From Symbiobacterium thermophilum IAM 14863 (GTDB taxonomy: Bacteria; Bacillota; Sulfobacillia; Symbiobacteriales; Symbiobacteriaceae), in assembly GCF_000009905.1 (NCBI RefSeq), contig NC_006177.1:1178001-1242000 (forward strand): DNA of 64,000 bases, written 5' to 3'. Below the pieces are notes generated by a model. That model saw nothing but the letters and a program-made list of their open reading frames with translations, ran no database searches and had not been told where the DNA came from. The position numbers were made by a program, and so were the translations under genes. This document shows, in pieces, positions 43,854 to 52,180 of this stretch; the first letter of the stretch is position 1, and each line of letters begins with the position of its first letter.

Positions 43854-44951
43854 GTGGCTGAGATCCTGATCGCCGGATACTACGGCTTCCACAACGCCGG
43901 CGACGAGGCGATGCTGGCGGGCCTCAGGCGCGCCATCCGGGAGCTGCGGCCCGACGTGACCTTCACCGCCATCTCCGGCACCGCGTCCCAGACCCGCCGG
44001 CTCCACGGCATCGGCGCTGTGAGCCGCAGCGACATCCGGGGGATCTGGGAGGCCATCGGCCGGGCCGACCTGGTCATGTTCGGCGGCGGCAGCCTGCTGC
44101 AGGACGTGACCAGCAGCCGCTCGCTGATCTACTACCTCGGCCTGGCGACCATGGCCCGGCTTCGCCGCAAGCCGGTCATGTTCTGCGCCCAGGGCATCGG
44201 CCCCGTGACCCGCCCGCTCGGCCGGGCGCTGGTGCCGCTCATCGTGAACCGCGCTGCCCTCATCACCGCCCGGGATGCCGAGGCCGCCGAGACCTTCCGC
44301 AGGCTGGGCGTCACCCGCCCGCCGGTCACGGTGACCGCCGACGCCGCACTGGTGCTGGGCCCCGCCGATCCGGCTGCCGGCGAGGCGCTGCTCCGCGGCG
44401 CCGGGGTCGACGTGAGCCGGCCGGTGATCGGCGTGTCCGTGCGGCCCTGGAAGCCGGGACGCGAGCCCCTGGAACCCCGACTGGCGGAGGCCCTGGACCG
44501 GCTCGCCGGGGAGACCGGCGCCCAGGTGGTCTTCATCCCCATGCAGCAGGTCAAGGACGTGGAGGCCAGCCGGGCGGTGGTCGCCTGCATGCGCGCGCCG
44601 GCCGTGGTGCTGAACGGCCCGTATACATACGAGGACCTGCGGGCCGTGATCGCCCGGTGCGACCTGCTGATCGGCATGCGCTACCACTCGCTGGTCTTCG
44701 CGGCGATGAGCGGCGTGCCGCTGGTGGGGATCTCATACGACCCCAAGAACGACGCCTTCCTGCGCCAGATCGGCCACGAGGCCGCCGGCAGCACGGGCGG
44801 GCTGAATCCGGCCGCCGTGGCGGCCGCCGGCCGGCGTGCCCTCGCCGACGCGGAGAAGGTCCGTGCCGACCTCCTGCGGCAGATGGACCGGCTGATTCCG
44901 CTGGCCCGGCTGAACGCCGAGCTGGCTGTCGGGTTGCTGCCGGACCGGTGA
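43854..44951 (+). CDS. csaB: Polysaccharide pyruvyl transferase CsaB
   Basis: A 365-residue CsaB-type enzyme that adds ketal pyruvate from PEP to a cell-wall polysaccharide, making the ligand for SLH domains of S-layer proteins. Conserved segments are GYYGFHNAGDEAML, MFGGGSLLQD and MRYHSLVFAA. It starts with GTG behind AAGGAGGAG. It closes the six-gene cluster, suggesting that the cluster makes a pyruvylated secondary wall polymer. Confidence 0.9.
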   Translation: MAEILIAGYYGFHNAGDEAMLAGLRRAIRELRPDVTFTAISGTASQTRRLHGIGAVSRSDIRGIWEAIGRADLVMFGGGSLLQDVTSSRSLIYYLGLATMARLRRKPVMFCAQGIGPVTRPLGRALVPLIVNRAALITARDAEAAETFRRLGVTRPPVTVTADAALVLGPADPAAGEALLRGAGVDVSRPVIGVSVRPWKPGREPLEPRLAEALDRLAGETGAQVVFIPMQQVKDVEASRAVVACMRAPAVVLNGPYTYEDLRAVIARCDLLIGMRYHSLVFAAMSGVPLVGISYDPKNDAFLRQIGHEAAGSTGGLNPAAVAAAGRRALADAEKVRADLLRQMDRLIPLARLNAELAVGLLPDR

Positions 44952-45006
44952 AAGCGGCGCCGCCGTGCCCTCGCCATGCCCTTTAGCGCGGTTATGTGTT
45001 GCAGCC

Positions 45007-45035
45007 TTGCTGTGGCATTTCCGCTGTGGTATACT
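45007..45035 (+). promoter_or_regulatory. Promoter upstream of yqzL-like gene and pheST
   Basis: TTGCTG (45007-45012) and TATACT (45030-45035) with a 17-bp spacer, about 50 bp before the mini-gene start. I see no other clear promoter before the T-box, so one transcript may cover both. Confidence 0.65.
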
Positions 45036-45083
45036 TACAGCCATCAGGTGCATGGAACGAGGGTAGAGGGAGGGAATGGCGGC

Positions 45084-45182
45084 ATGTCCAATTCAGCGGC
45101 CGCTGAGGTCTTCTGGACCATCTTCTCCAACACCGGTTCCGTTATCGCCTACCTGCTCTACAAGCGTTTCACCGTGCAGTGA
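45084..45182 (+). CDS. YqzL-like mini-protein
   Basis: A 32-residue protein with the pattern VFWTIFSNTGSVIAYLLYKR, which matches the YqzL family (short Firmicute proteins with F-x-x-TG-x-x-x-x-YLL). The ATG has GAGGGAGGG upstream at suitable spacing. In Bacillus the yqzL gene lies by recO; here it lies between a promoter and the pheS T-box. Function unknown. Confidence 0.7.
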   Translation: MSNSAAAEVFWTIFSNTGSVIAYLLYKRFTVQ

Positions 45183-45189
45183 CGAGTCC

Positions 45190-45494
45190 GTAGCGACCTG
45201 CTGCTGAGATGGTGCACAGGCTGTGATGGAGGAAAGTAGCCGACCCGGCGGTGTCCAGGGAGGCCGCGCCCAGACTGAAAGCCGGCTCTCCGCCAGTCGA
45301 GCGAAGTTCCCTCCGGAGCCTCTCCGCTGAACGGCCGCCGCCCGGCCCACTAGGTGGAGACGGGGCCCTCCCGTTACCGAGGGGCGGCGTGTTGGCGCCG
45401 GCCATGAGGGGAGCCCGGAAACGGGCTCAATTCGGGTGGTACCGCGGAAGCGAGCGCTTTCGTCCCGATCGGGGGACGGAGGCGCTCATTTTAG
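45190..45494 (+). promoter_or_regulatory. T-box riboswitch upstream of pheST
   Basis: The T-box sequence AATTCGGGTGGTACCGCGG is at 45429-45447. The terminator, GAGCGCTTTCGTCCC with its near complement, spans 45452-45487 and is followed by ATTTTAG. Stem I contains AGTA on its 5' side near 45235 and a TTC triplet at 45307-45309 on its 3' side, in AGCGAAGTTCCC. TTC is a Phe codon, as expected for pheS, though its fit to the usual GAA-NNN-purine pattern is imperfect. Uncharged tRNA-Phe should favour read-through into pheS. Confidence 0.9.
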
Positions 45495-45520
45495 TATTGC
45501 TGTTTCTCGGAGGTGGCCTC

Positions 45521-46552
45521 ATGAAGGACCAGTTGCTGAAGCTGCGGGATGAGGCGCTCGCCGCCATCGCCGCGGCAGCCGACGTCGGGGCAATCCAGGA
45601 GATGCGCGTGCGCTACCTCGGCAAGAAGTCGGAGTTGAGCCAGGTCCTGGGCGGCCTGGGCAGGCTGCCCACGGTGGAGGAGCGCAAGGCCATGGGCGCC
45701 CTGGGTAACGAGATCAAGCAGGCGATCACGGCGGCCCTGGATGCCCGGGAGGCAGAGCTGGCGGCTGCCGCGCTGCAGGCGCGCCTCGCGTCCGAGCGGA
45801 TCGACGTCACGCTGCCGGGAGCGCCGGTGCGCCGGGGCCACCTGCACATCCTCAACCAGGTGATCCATCGCATCGAGGAGATCTTCATCGCCATGGGCTA
45901 CGAGGTCGCGGAGTCGCGCCAGGTGGAGACGGACTGGTACAACTTCGAGGCCCTGAACATCCCCAAGGGCCACCCGGCCCGCGATGCGCAGGATTCTCTC
46001 TTCCTCTCCGAGGAGGTGCTCCTGCGCACGCACACCTCCAACACGCAGATCCGGTACATGCTGGAGGTCGCCAGGGGCAGGACCCCGGTCAAGATCATCT
46101 GCCCCGGCCGGGTCTTCCGCCGCGACTTCGAGGACGCCACCCACGCCATGATGTTCCACCAGGTGGAGGGGCTGGTGATCGACAAGGGAATCACCATGGC
46201 GTCCCTGAAGGGCGCCCTCACCGAGATGGCCCGGGCGCTCTTCGGCCCGGACGTGGGCATCCGGCTCCGGCCCTCCTACTTCCCGTTCACGGAGCCATCG
46301 GCGGAGATGGACATCTCCTGCATCTTCTGCGGCGGCAAGGGCTGTCGCACGTGCAAGGGCTCGGGCTGGATCGAGATCGGCGGCTCGGGCATGGTGCACC
46401 CCAACGTCCTGCGCGCCGGCGGCTACGACCCTGAGGAGGTCTCGGGCTGGGCCTTCGGCTACGGCCCGGAGCGGGTGGCGATGCTGATGTACGGCATCGA
46501 GGACATCCGGCACTTCGTGAACAACGACATGCGGTTCCTGCGGCAGTTCTAG
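45521..46552 (+). CDS. pheS: Phenylalanyl-tRNA synthetase alpha subunit
   Basis: The 343-residue catalytic subunit of the (alpha-beta)2 enzyme that charges tRNA-Phe. It has an N-terminal coiled coil and class II motifs including FRRDFEDATHAMMFHQVEG and GYGPERVAMLMYGI. Two cysteine pairs (CIFCGGKGCRTC) are visible near residue 270. The ATG at 45521 follows GGAGGTGG. pheT follows after 19 bp; both are under the T-box. Confidence 0.97.
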   Translation: MKDQLLKLRDEALAAIAAAADVGAIQEMRVRYLGKKSELSQVLGGLGRLPTVEERKAMGALGNEIKQAITAALDAREAELAAAALQARLASERIDVTLPGAPVRRGHLHILNQVIHRIEEIFIAMGYEVAESRQVETDWYNFEALNIPKGHPARDAQDSLFLSEEVLLRTHTSNTQIRYMLEVARGRTPVKIICPGRVFRRDFEDATHAMMFHQVEGLVIDKGITMASLKGALTEMARALFGPDVGIRLRPSYFPFTEPSAEMDISCIFCGGKGCRTCKGSGWIEIGGSGMVHPNVLRAGGYDPEEVSGWAFGYGPERVAMLMYGIEDIRHFVNNDMRFLRQF

Positions 46553-46571
46553 GCGAGGGGAGGCGTGAGCG

Positions 46572-49250
46572 ATGCGCGTTTCGTACAACTGGCTGAAGGA
46601 TTACGTGAAGGTGGGCCTCTCTCCGCAGGAGCTGGCGGAGCGGCTGACCGCCCGGGGCGTGGTGGTGGAGAACGTCGTCAGGGCCAACCCCGGGGTGGAG
46701 GGGGTGGTGGTCGGCCGGGTGGTGGCGATGGAGCGCCATCCCAACGCGGACACCCTCTGGGTCTGCCAGGTGGACGTGGGCGGGGGCCGGGTGCTCCAGA
46801 TCCTGACCGGCGCCCAGAACGTCACCGTCGGGGCGCTGGTGCCTGCGGCCGTCCCCGGCGCGAAGCTTCCCGGCGGCGTGACGATGGGCGTCAAGAAGCT
46901 GCGGGGTCTGGACTCCCACGGCATGCTCTGTTCGGAGGCGGAGCTGCAGGTGGGCGATGACGCGGACGGCATCCTGATCCTGCCGCCGGAGCCGGGGCTG
47001 GAGCCGGGCATGGACGTGGCCGAGGTGCTGGGCTTAAACGACTGGATCTTCGAGCTGGACCTCACCGCCAACTACGCCGCCCACTGCCAGTCGATGCTGG
47101 GCGTGGCGCAGGAGGTGGCCGCACTGGTGGGCGGCGAGGTGAACCGGCCTTCGACGTACACCCCCGACGCGCCCGGAACCGACGTGCGTAACCTGATCGC
47201 TGTGCAGATCGACGCCCCGGACCTCTGCAGCCGCTACGTCGCCAGGGTGGTGCGCGGGGTGAAGATTGGGCCTTCGCCGCTCTGGCTCCAGGCGCGGCTC
47301 CGGGCGGCGGGCATGCGGCCCATCAACAACATCGTCGACATCGCCAACTTCGTGATGCTGGAGACCGGCCAGCCGCTGCACACCTTCGACTACGCGCAGA
47401 TCCGCGGGCAGAGGATCATCGTCCGCCGCGCCCGCACCGGTGAGCGGTTCACCACGCTGGACGGCCAGGAGCGGGTCATGGACGAAAGCGTCCTGGTGAT
47501 CGCCGACGCCGAGCGGCCGGTGGCCCTGGCCGGCGTCATGGGTGGCGAGGACTCCGAGGTGACCGACCAGACGGCGGACATCCTCATCGAGTCGGCCCAC
47601 TTCGACAACATCAACAACCGGCGCACGTCCCTGCGCTACAACCTGCCGAGCGAGGCCTCCAAGCGGTTCACCAAGGGGGTCGACCCGTCGGGGTGCGTCG
47701 CGGCCGCCGACCGCGCGGCCCAGCTCATGGCCGAGCTGGCCGGAGGCACGGTGGTGGCCGGCCACGTGGACGTCTGTCCCCGCCCGGCCGTCCCGCCGGT
47801 GATCCTGCTGCGCACGGAGCGGGCCAACGCCCTCACGGGCCTGAAGCTCACGCCGGAGCGGATGGCGGAGCACCTGCGCAGCCTGGGCATGGCCGTGCTG
47901 ACGCCCGCCGATCTGGCGGCGGACCTGGCCCTGGGCGCGCCGGAGTCCGACGAGGAGCCGGGGGAGGACCTGGGCGGCCACCCGGTCTGGACGGCCCTGC
48001 ACCAGGTTTCGCCCGTGCCGTCTGACCCGGTGGTGTACCGCACGTGGGCGGAGGCCGCCTGGGCGGAGGTGGAGGACGCGGGCAGCCGGCTGGAAGCGCT
48101 GCTGGGCGGAGGGGAAAGCGACGGCAAGGCCGCAGCGTCCGGCGAAGGCGTGTCGCCCGGTGGCGCCTCCGACGGCATCCTGGTGGTTGTGGTGCCCACC
48201 CGGCGCAGCGACGTCGCCGTCGAGGTGGACCTGATCGAGGAGATCGCCCGGTGCGAGGGGTACGACGCGATCCCGCTGGAGCTGCCGGTGCTCTCCTCCC
48301 ACCGGGGCGGGCGAAGCCGCCAGGGCGAGGTAAAGCTGGCGGCCCGGCGCGCCCTGGCCGCCGCGGGCCTCACCGAGGTGCTCACGCACTCGCTGACCCA
48401 CCCGCGGGTCTACGATATGCTCGCCCTGCCGGAGGACGACCCGAACCGGCGCTGCCTTGCGCTGGCGAACCCGATGTACGAGGACCGGTCCACGCTGCGC
48501 ACCATGCTGCTGCCGTGCCTGCTGGACGTGGTGCGGTACAACGCCAACCGGCAGGTGCGGGACCTGGCCATCTTCGAGATCAGCCACGTCTACCGGCCGG
48601 TGGAAGGCGAGCAACTCCCCGACGAGCCGCTGATGATCGGCCTGGCCATGACCGGCAACCTGGCCCCGCTGGGCTGGAACAGCCCCGAGCGGCCCGCCGA
48701 CTTCTTCGCCCTGAAGGGCGTGGTCGAGCACCTGCTCGCGGAGCTGGGCGTGCCGGATGCGCGTTTCGAGCGCAGCGCGCACCCGTCGCTCCACCCGGGC
48801 CGGCAGGCGGCGCTGGTGGTCGGCGGCAAGCCCGTCGGCCTGCTGGGCGAGCTGCACCCGCAGGTGCAGGAGCGGTGGGAGCTGCCCGGTCGCGTCTACG
48901 TCGCCGAACTCGCCTTCGCTCCGCTGATGGAGGCTATGCTGCCCCAGGCGGTGTACCGCCCGGTTCCCCGCTTCCCCGCTGTCACTCGGGACGTGGCCGT
49001 GGTGGTCGACCTCGACCTTACCGCCCACCGGCTGGAGACGGCGATCCGGGAGGCCGGCGGCGACCTGCTGGAGGAGGTCCGGCTGTTCGACGTGTACCAG
49101 GGCGAGCGGGTGGCGGAGGGCAGGCGGTCGCTGGCCTACCGGCTGGTGTACCGCGCCGCCGACCGCACCCTGACGGACGAGGAGCTGGAGCCGGTGCACA
49201 ACCGGGTCCGGGAGGCGCTGAAGGCGCTGGGCGCCGAGCTGCGGAGCTGA
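46572..49250 (+). CDS. pheT: Phenylalanyl-tRNA synthetase beta subunit, with an extra segment
   Basis: The 892-residue beta subunit, about 90 residues longer than typical bacterial PheT. Domains in order: N-terminal tRNA-binding OB fold (residues about 40-150), B3/B4 editing region, B5, core, and C-terminal anticodon-binding FDX-ACB domain (last 95). The extra length lies at about residues 440-533 inside B5. There the sequence is acidic and low in complexity, ending in a Gly/Ser/Ala stretch before VVVPTRRSDV. It is in frame and codon use is unchanged, so I regard it as a lineage-specific insertion rather than an error. Confidence 0.95.
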   Translation: MRVSYNWLKDYVKVGLSPQELAERLTARGVVVENVVRANPGVEGVVVGRVVAMERHPNADTLWVCQVDVGGGRVLQILTGAQNVTVGALVPAAVPGAKLPGGVTMGVKKLRGLDSHGMLCSEAELQVGDDADGILILPPEPGLEPGMDVAEVLGLNDWIFELDLTANYAAHCQSMLGVAQEVAALVGGEVNRPSTYTPDAPGTDVRNLIAVQIDAPDLCSRYVARVVRGVKIGPSPLWLQARLRAAGMRPINNIVDIANFVMLETGQPLHTFDYAQIRGQRIIVRRARTGERFTTLDGQERVMDESVLVIADAERPVALAGVMGGEDSEVTDQTADILIESAHFDNINNRRTSLRYNLPSEASKRFTKGVDPSGCVAAADRAAQLMAELAGGTVVAGHVDVCPRPAVPPVILLRTERANALTGLKLTPERMAEHLRSLGMAVLTPADLAADLALGAPESDEEPGEDLGGHPVWTALHQVSPVPSDPVVYRTWAEAAWAEVEDAGSRLEALLGGGESDGKAAASGEGVSPGGASDGILVVVVPTRRSDVAVEVDLIEEIARCEGYDAIPLELPVLSSHRGGRSRQGEVKLAARRALAAAGLTEVLTHSLTHPRVYDMLALPEDDPNRRCLALANPMYEDRSTLRTMLLPCLLDVVRYNANRQVRDLAIFEISHVYRPVEGEQLPDEPLMIGLAMTGNLAPLGWNSPERPADFFALKGVVEHLLAELGVPDARFERSAHPSLHPGRQAALVVGGKPVGLLGELHPQVQERWELPGRVYVAELAFAPLMEAMLPQAVYRPVPRFPAVTRDVAVVVDLDLTAHRLETAIREAGGDLLEEVRLFDVYQGERVAEGRRSLAYRLVYRAADRTLTDEELEPVHNRVREALKALGAELRS

Positions 49251-49270
49251 CGCCGGTCCCGTGCAGCCGA

Positions 49271-49300
49271 CAGGAGGGGGTCATAACCCCCTCCTGTTGC
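49271..49300 (+). terminator. Terminator after pheST
   Basis: A perfect 11-bp stem (CAGGAGGGGGT with its complement) and a CATA loop, followed by TTGCATTG, 20 bp after the pheT stop. Confidence 0.75.
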
Positions 49301-49434
49301 ATTGCGGCCCGGCGGCCGGCTAAGGCTTGCGCGTCCGGCCTCTGACCGGGGGTGGGGCCCGGAGGGAGTTGCCCAACGATTCCAATTCCTGCCCGCGGTG
49401 CGGAAGGGGTTTGGCGGGGGACCGTCGAATCCAG

Positions 49435-49460
49435 CAACTTGTCCGACCTTTGCAAGTTGG
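49435..49460. promoter_or_regulatory. Inverted repeat upstream of the peptide transporter operon
   Basis: CAACTTG and CAAGTTG form a 7-bp inverted repeat about 100 bp before the binding-protein start. It may be an operator or part of an mRNA hairpin. No regulator gene is adjacent. The remainder of 49300-49549 shows nothing else I can assign. Confidence 0.35.
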
Positions 49461-49549
49461 AAGATGGCGCGCGGCCGCCCCCGTCCAGGGCGGAGCGGCG
49501 GCGCGCCTACATTCTCCGGAGGCGAGAGGACAAGGAGGAGGGGGAAGAG

Positions 49550-51136
49550 TTGCAGACGCGCGGACGAGCGATCCGACTGGTGGCGGCTGCGATGGCCGCG
49601 GGCCTGCTGGTGACGGCCGGCTGCTCGTCGGGGCAGAGGAGCGATCCCGGCGAGACCCAGCAGACCCAGGGCCGGCGGCTGTCCATCACCATCGACACGT
49701 TCCAGGGCCGCATTCCCGAGGCGGAGGCCGTCGCCAACTACCTGCGCCAGGTCGGCGTGCAGGCGGAGGTGCGCATCTGGGAGAAGAACGCCCTGCTGGC
49801 CGAGATCCAGCAGGGGACCCGCATGGCCTACACCCAGGACTGGGGCAGCTCCACCTTCGACCCCTACGACCTGGCCGTGCCCAAGCTGAAGACCGGCGAC
49901 CGGGGCAACTACTCGTTCTACTCCAACCCCGAGGTGGACCGCCTCCTGGATGAGGGGGCGTCCGGTACGGATCCTGAGGCCCGGCGCAGGGCCTACGAGC
50001 AGGCGCAGCAGATCCTGATCGAGGACGCGCCGTGGATCTTCGGCTACTACATGGACGTGGTCGAGGCGACCACCGCCGACGTGGTGGGCTTCGTCCCGGC
50101 GATGGACAGCCGCATCAACCTCCACGACGTGAGCCGCACCGGCGCGGACTCGCTGGTGGTCGGCATGCGCACCGACCGGCTCCAGTCGCTGGACCCGGCG
50201 AACCACCGGGACCGGGATACCGAGACGGTCATCCGCAACATCTACGACGGCCTGGTGACCCGCACACCCCACGGCGAAGTCGTCCCTGAGCTGGCGGAGT
50301 CCTGGGAGCAGCCGGACCCGACGACCTACATCTTCAAGCTGAAGCAGGGCGTCAAGTTCCACGACGGCTCCGAGATGACGGCGGACGACGTCGTCTTCAC
50401 CTTCGAGCGCATCATGGCGCCCGACGGCATCGACGGCCAGCAGTCGCCGCGCCTTGGGCTCCTCGGCCCCCTGAAGTCCGTGGAGAAGCTGGGCGATTAC
50501 GAAGTCAAGTTCACCCTGGAGTACCCGTTCCCCACCTGGCTCCAGCTGCTGCCGCACACCCAGATCGTGTCCAAGGCCCACGTGGAGCGGATGGGCTCCT
50601 CCCAGGCCCTGTCCGCGAACCCGATGGGCACCGGGCCCTTCAAGTTCGTGCGGGGCCAGGTGGACTCCGAGATCGTGCTGGAGCGGTTCGACGATTACTA
50701 CGGCGGCTCGGATGCCCTGACGCCCGTCGGGCCCGCACCTTTGAAGACCGTCACTTTCCGCATGATCCCGGAGCCCTCGACCCGGGTGGCGGCCCTGAAG
50801 GCCGGGGAGGTCCACATCATCCAGGAGGTGCCCATCGACCAGATCCCGCTCCTGGAATCCGATCCCAATGTGCGGGTGCACACCACCCAGGGTACGCGCC
50901 TGTACATGATCGAGCTGAACAACAACCTGATCCCCGATGCCCGGGTGCGCCGAGCCCTGAACCACGCCATCGACTGGGACACGATCCTGCGGGAGATCTA
51001 CGGCGGTCGGGCGCACCGGGTGGCCACCGCCATGCTGCCCAGCGGCTTCGGCTACGACCCGACGGTGGAGCCGCTGAAGTACGATCCGGAACTCGCCAAG
51101 CAGCTGCTGCAGGAGGCCGGCTACGCGACGGACTAG
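49550..51136 (+). CDS. Peptide ABC transporter binding lipoprotein, apparently circularly permuted
   Basis: A 528-residue SBP_bac_5 (cluster C) binding protein with lipobox VTAGC (C25), for capturing peptides outside the membrane. The order of its parts is unusual. Residues about 42-195 match the normal C-terminal third of the family (YLRQVGVQAEVRIWEKNALL, NYSFYSNPEVDRLLDEG, QQILIEDAPWIFGYY). From about residue 199 the normal N-terminal two thirds follow (LQSLDPANHRDRDTETVIRN, VVPELAESWEQ, ALNHAIDW). The protein stops at AKQLLQEAGYATD, exactly where the C-terminal third should begin. The TTG start at 49550 follows AAGGAGGAGG. It heads an operon with two permeases and two ATPases. Confidence 0.88.
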   Translation: MQTRGRAIRLVAAAMAAGLLVTAGCSSGQRSDPGETQQTQGRRLSITIDTFQGRIPEAEAVANYLRQVGVQAEVRIWEKNALLAEIQQGTRMAYTQDWGSSTFDPYDLAVPKLKTGDRGNYSFYSNPEVDRLLDEGASGTDPEARRRAYEQAQQILIEDAPWIFGYYMDVVEATTADVVGFVPAMDSRINLHDVSRTGADSLVVGMRTDRLQSLDPANHRDRDTETVIRNIYDGLVTRTPHGEVVPELAESWEQPDPTTYIFKLKQGVKFHDGSEMTADDVVFTFERIMAPDGIDGQQSPRLGLLGPLKSVEKLGDYEVKFTLEYPFPTWLQLLPHTQIVSKAHVERMGSSQALSANPMGTGPFKFVRGQVDSEIVLERFDDYYGGSDALTPVGPAPLKTVTFRMIPEPSTRVAALKAGEVHIIQEVPIDQIPLLESDPNVRVHTTQGTRLYMIELNNNLIPDARVRRALNHAIDWDTILREIYGGRAHRVATAMLPSGFGYDPTVEPLKYDPELAKQLLQEAGYATD

Positions 51137-51157
51137 ACGGATGAGGAGGCGGACGGC

Positions 51158-52168
51158 GTGAAGGCGGTTCGGATACTGGAGCGGGTGCTGACTGCCCTGC
51201 CGATGTCGATCCTGATGTTGCTGCTCGTCTTTGCCTTCGTGCGCCTCCTGCCCGGCGACCCGGTCGACATCATGATGGGGCAGGCCGGCAACGTCTCCCA
51301 GGCCGAGATCGACGCGCTCCGCCGCGAGCTTCATCTGGACCGGCCGCTGGCGGAGCAGCTCTCCATCTTCGTGCGGGGGCTGCTCCGCGGCGACCTGGGA
51401 TACTCCTTCCGGGAGCAGCGGCCCGTGGCCGCGATCATCGGGGAGGCCTTCCCCGCGACCGTCGAGCTGGCCCTGGCCGGGCTGACCTTTGCCCTGCTGG
51501 TCGGCCTGCCCATCGGGGTCGTCTCGGCGGTGAAGCGGAACTCCTGGTTCGACCGGCTCGCCATGGGCTTCTCGTTCCTGGGGATCTCGATGCCGGCCTT
51601 CTGGCTGGGCATCATGGCGATGATGCTCTTCTCGGTGCACCTGGGCTGGACGCCGGTGCAGGGCAGGCTCTCCGCGGGCCTCGTGCCGCCGGATCTCACC
51701 GGGTTCTACGTGCTCGACGCGCTGCTCGCCCGGGACTGGGCGCTGCTGAAGGACGCCCTGCGCCACCTGGTCCTGCCCGCGGTGACCCTGGGTGCGGAAC
51801 TGACGGCGATCATCGCCCGGGTCACCCGCTCGTCCATGCTGGAGGCGCTGCATATGGACTACGTCACGGCCGCCCGGTCCCGGGGGGTGCCCGAGTGGCA
51901 GGTGGTGCTGCGCCACGCGCTGCGCAACGCCCTGATCCCGACGGTGACGGTGACGGGGCTGCAGCTCGGGGTGCTGCTGGGCGGCAACATGATCGTCGAG
52001 ACGGTCTTCGGCTGGCCGGGGTTGGGCCGGCTGGTGGTCGGGGCCATCTTCGCCCGCGACTACGCGCTCGTGCAGGGGGCGGTCATGCTCTACGCGCTGA
52101 CGTTCCTCCTGGCCAACCTGCTCGTGGACATCCTCTACACGCAGCTAAACCCGAAGCTGGAACTCTAG
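51158..52168 (+). CDS. Peptide ABC transporter permease (DppB/OppB type)
   Basis: A 336-residue inner-membrane permease with six predicted helices and the BPD_transp_1 coupling motif (EALHMDYVTAARSRGVPEWQV, ending near the conserved Gly). It starts with GTG behind GAGGAGG. With the next gene it forms the channel through which the ATPases drive peptide uptake. Confidence 0.93.
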   Translation: MKAVRILERVLTALPMSILMLLLVFAFVRLLPGDPVDIMMGQAGNVSQAEIDALRRELHLDRPLAEQLSIFVRGLLRGDLGYSFREQRPVAAIIGEAFPATVELALAGLTFALLVGLPIGVVSAVKRNSWFDRLAMGFSFLGISMPAFWLGIMAMMLFSVHLGWTPVQGRLSAGLVPPDLTGFYVLDALLARDWALLKDALRHLVLPAVTLGAELTAIIARVTRSSMLEALHMDYVTAARSRGVPEWQVVLRHALRNALIPTVTVTGLQLGVLLGGNMIVETVFGWPGLGRLVVGAIFARDYALVQGAVMLYALTFLLANLLVDILYTQLNPKLEL

Positions 52169-52180
52169 AGGAGGTGGAAG

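Noticed and set aside
49550-51136. Frameshifted or truncated pair of binding-protein genes
   Set aside because: The frame is continuous from lipobox to stop with uniform codon use, and the two parts are complementary without overlap. That fits permutation better than two broken genes.
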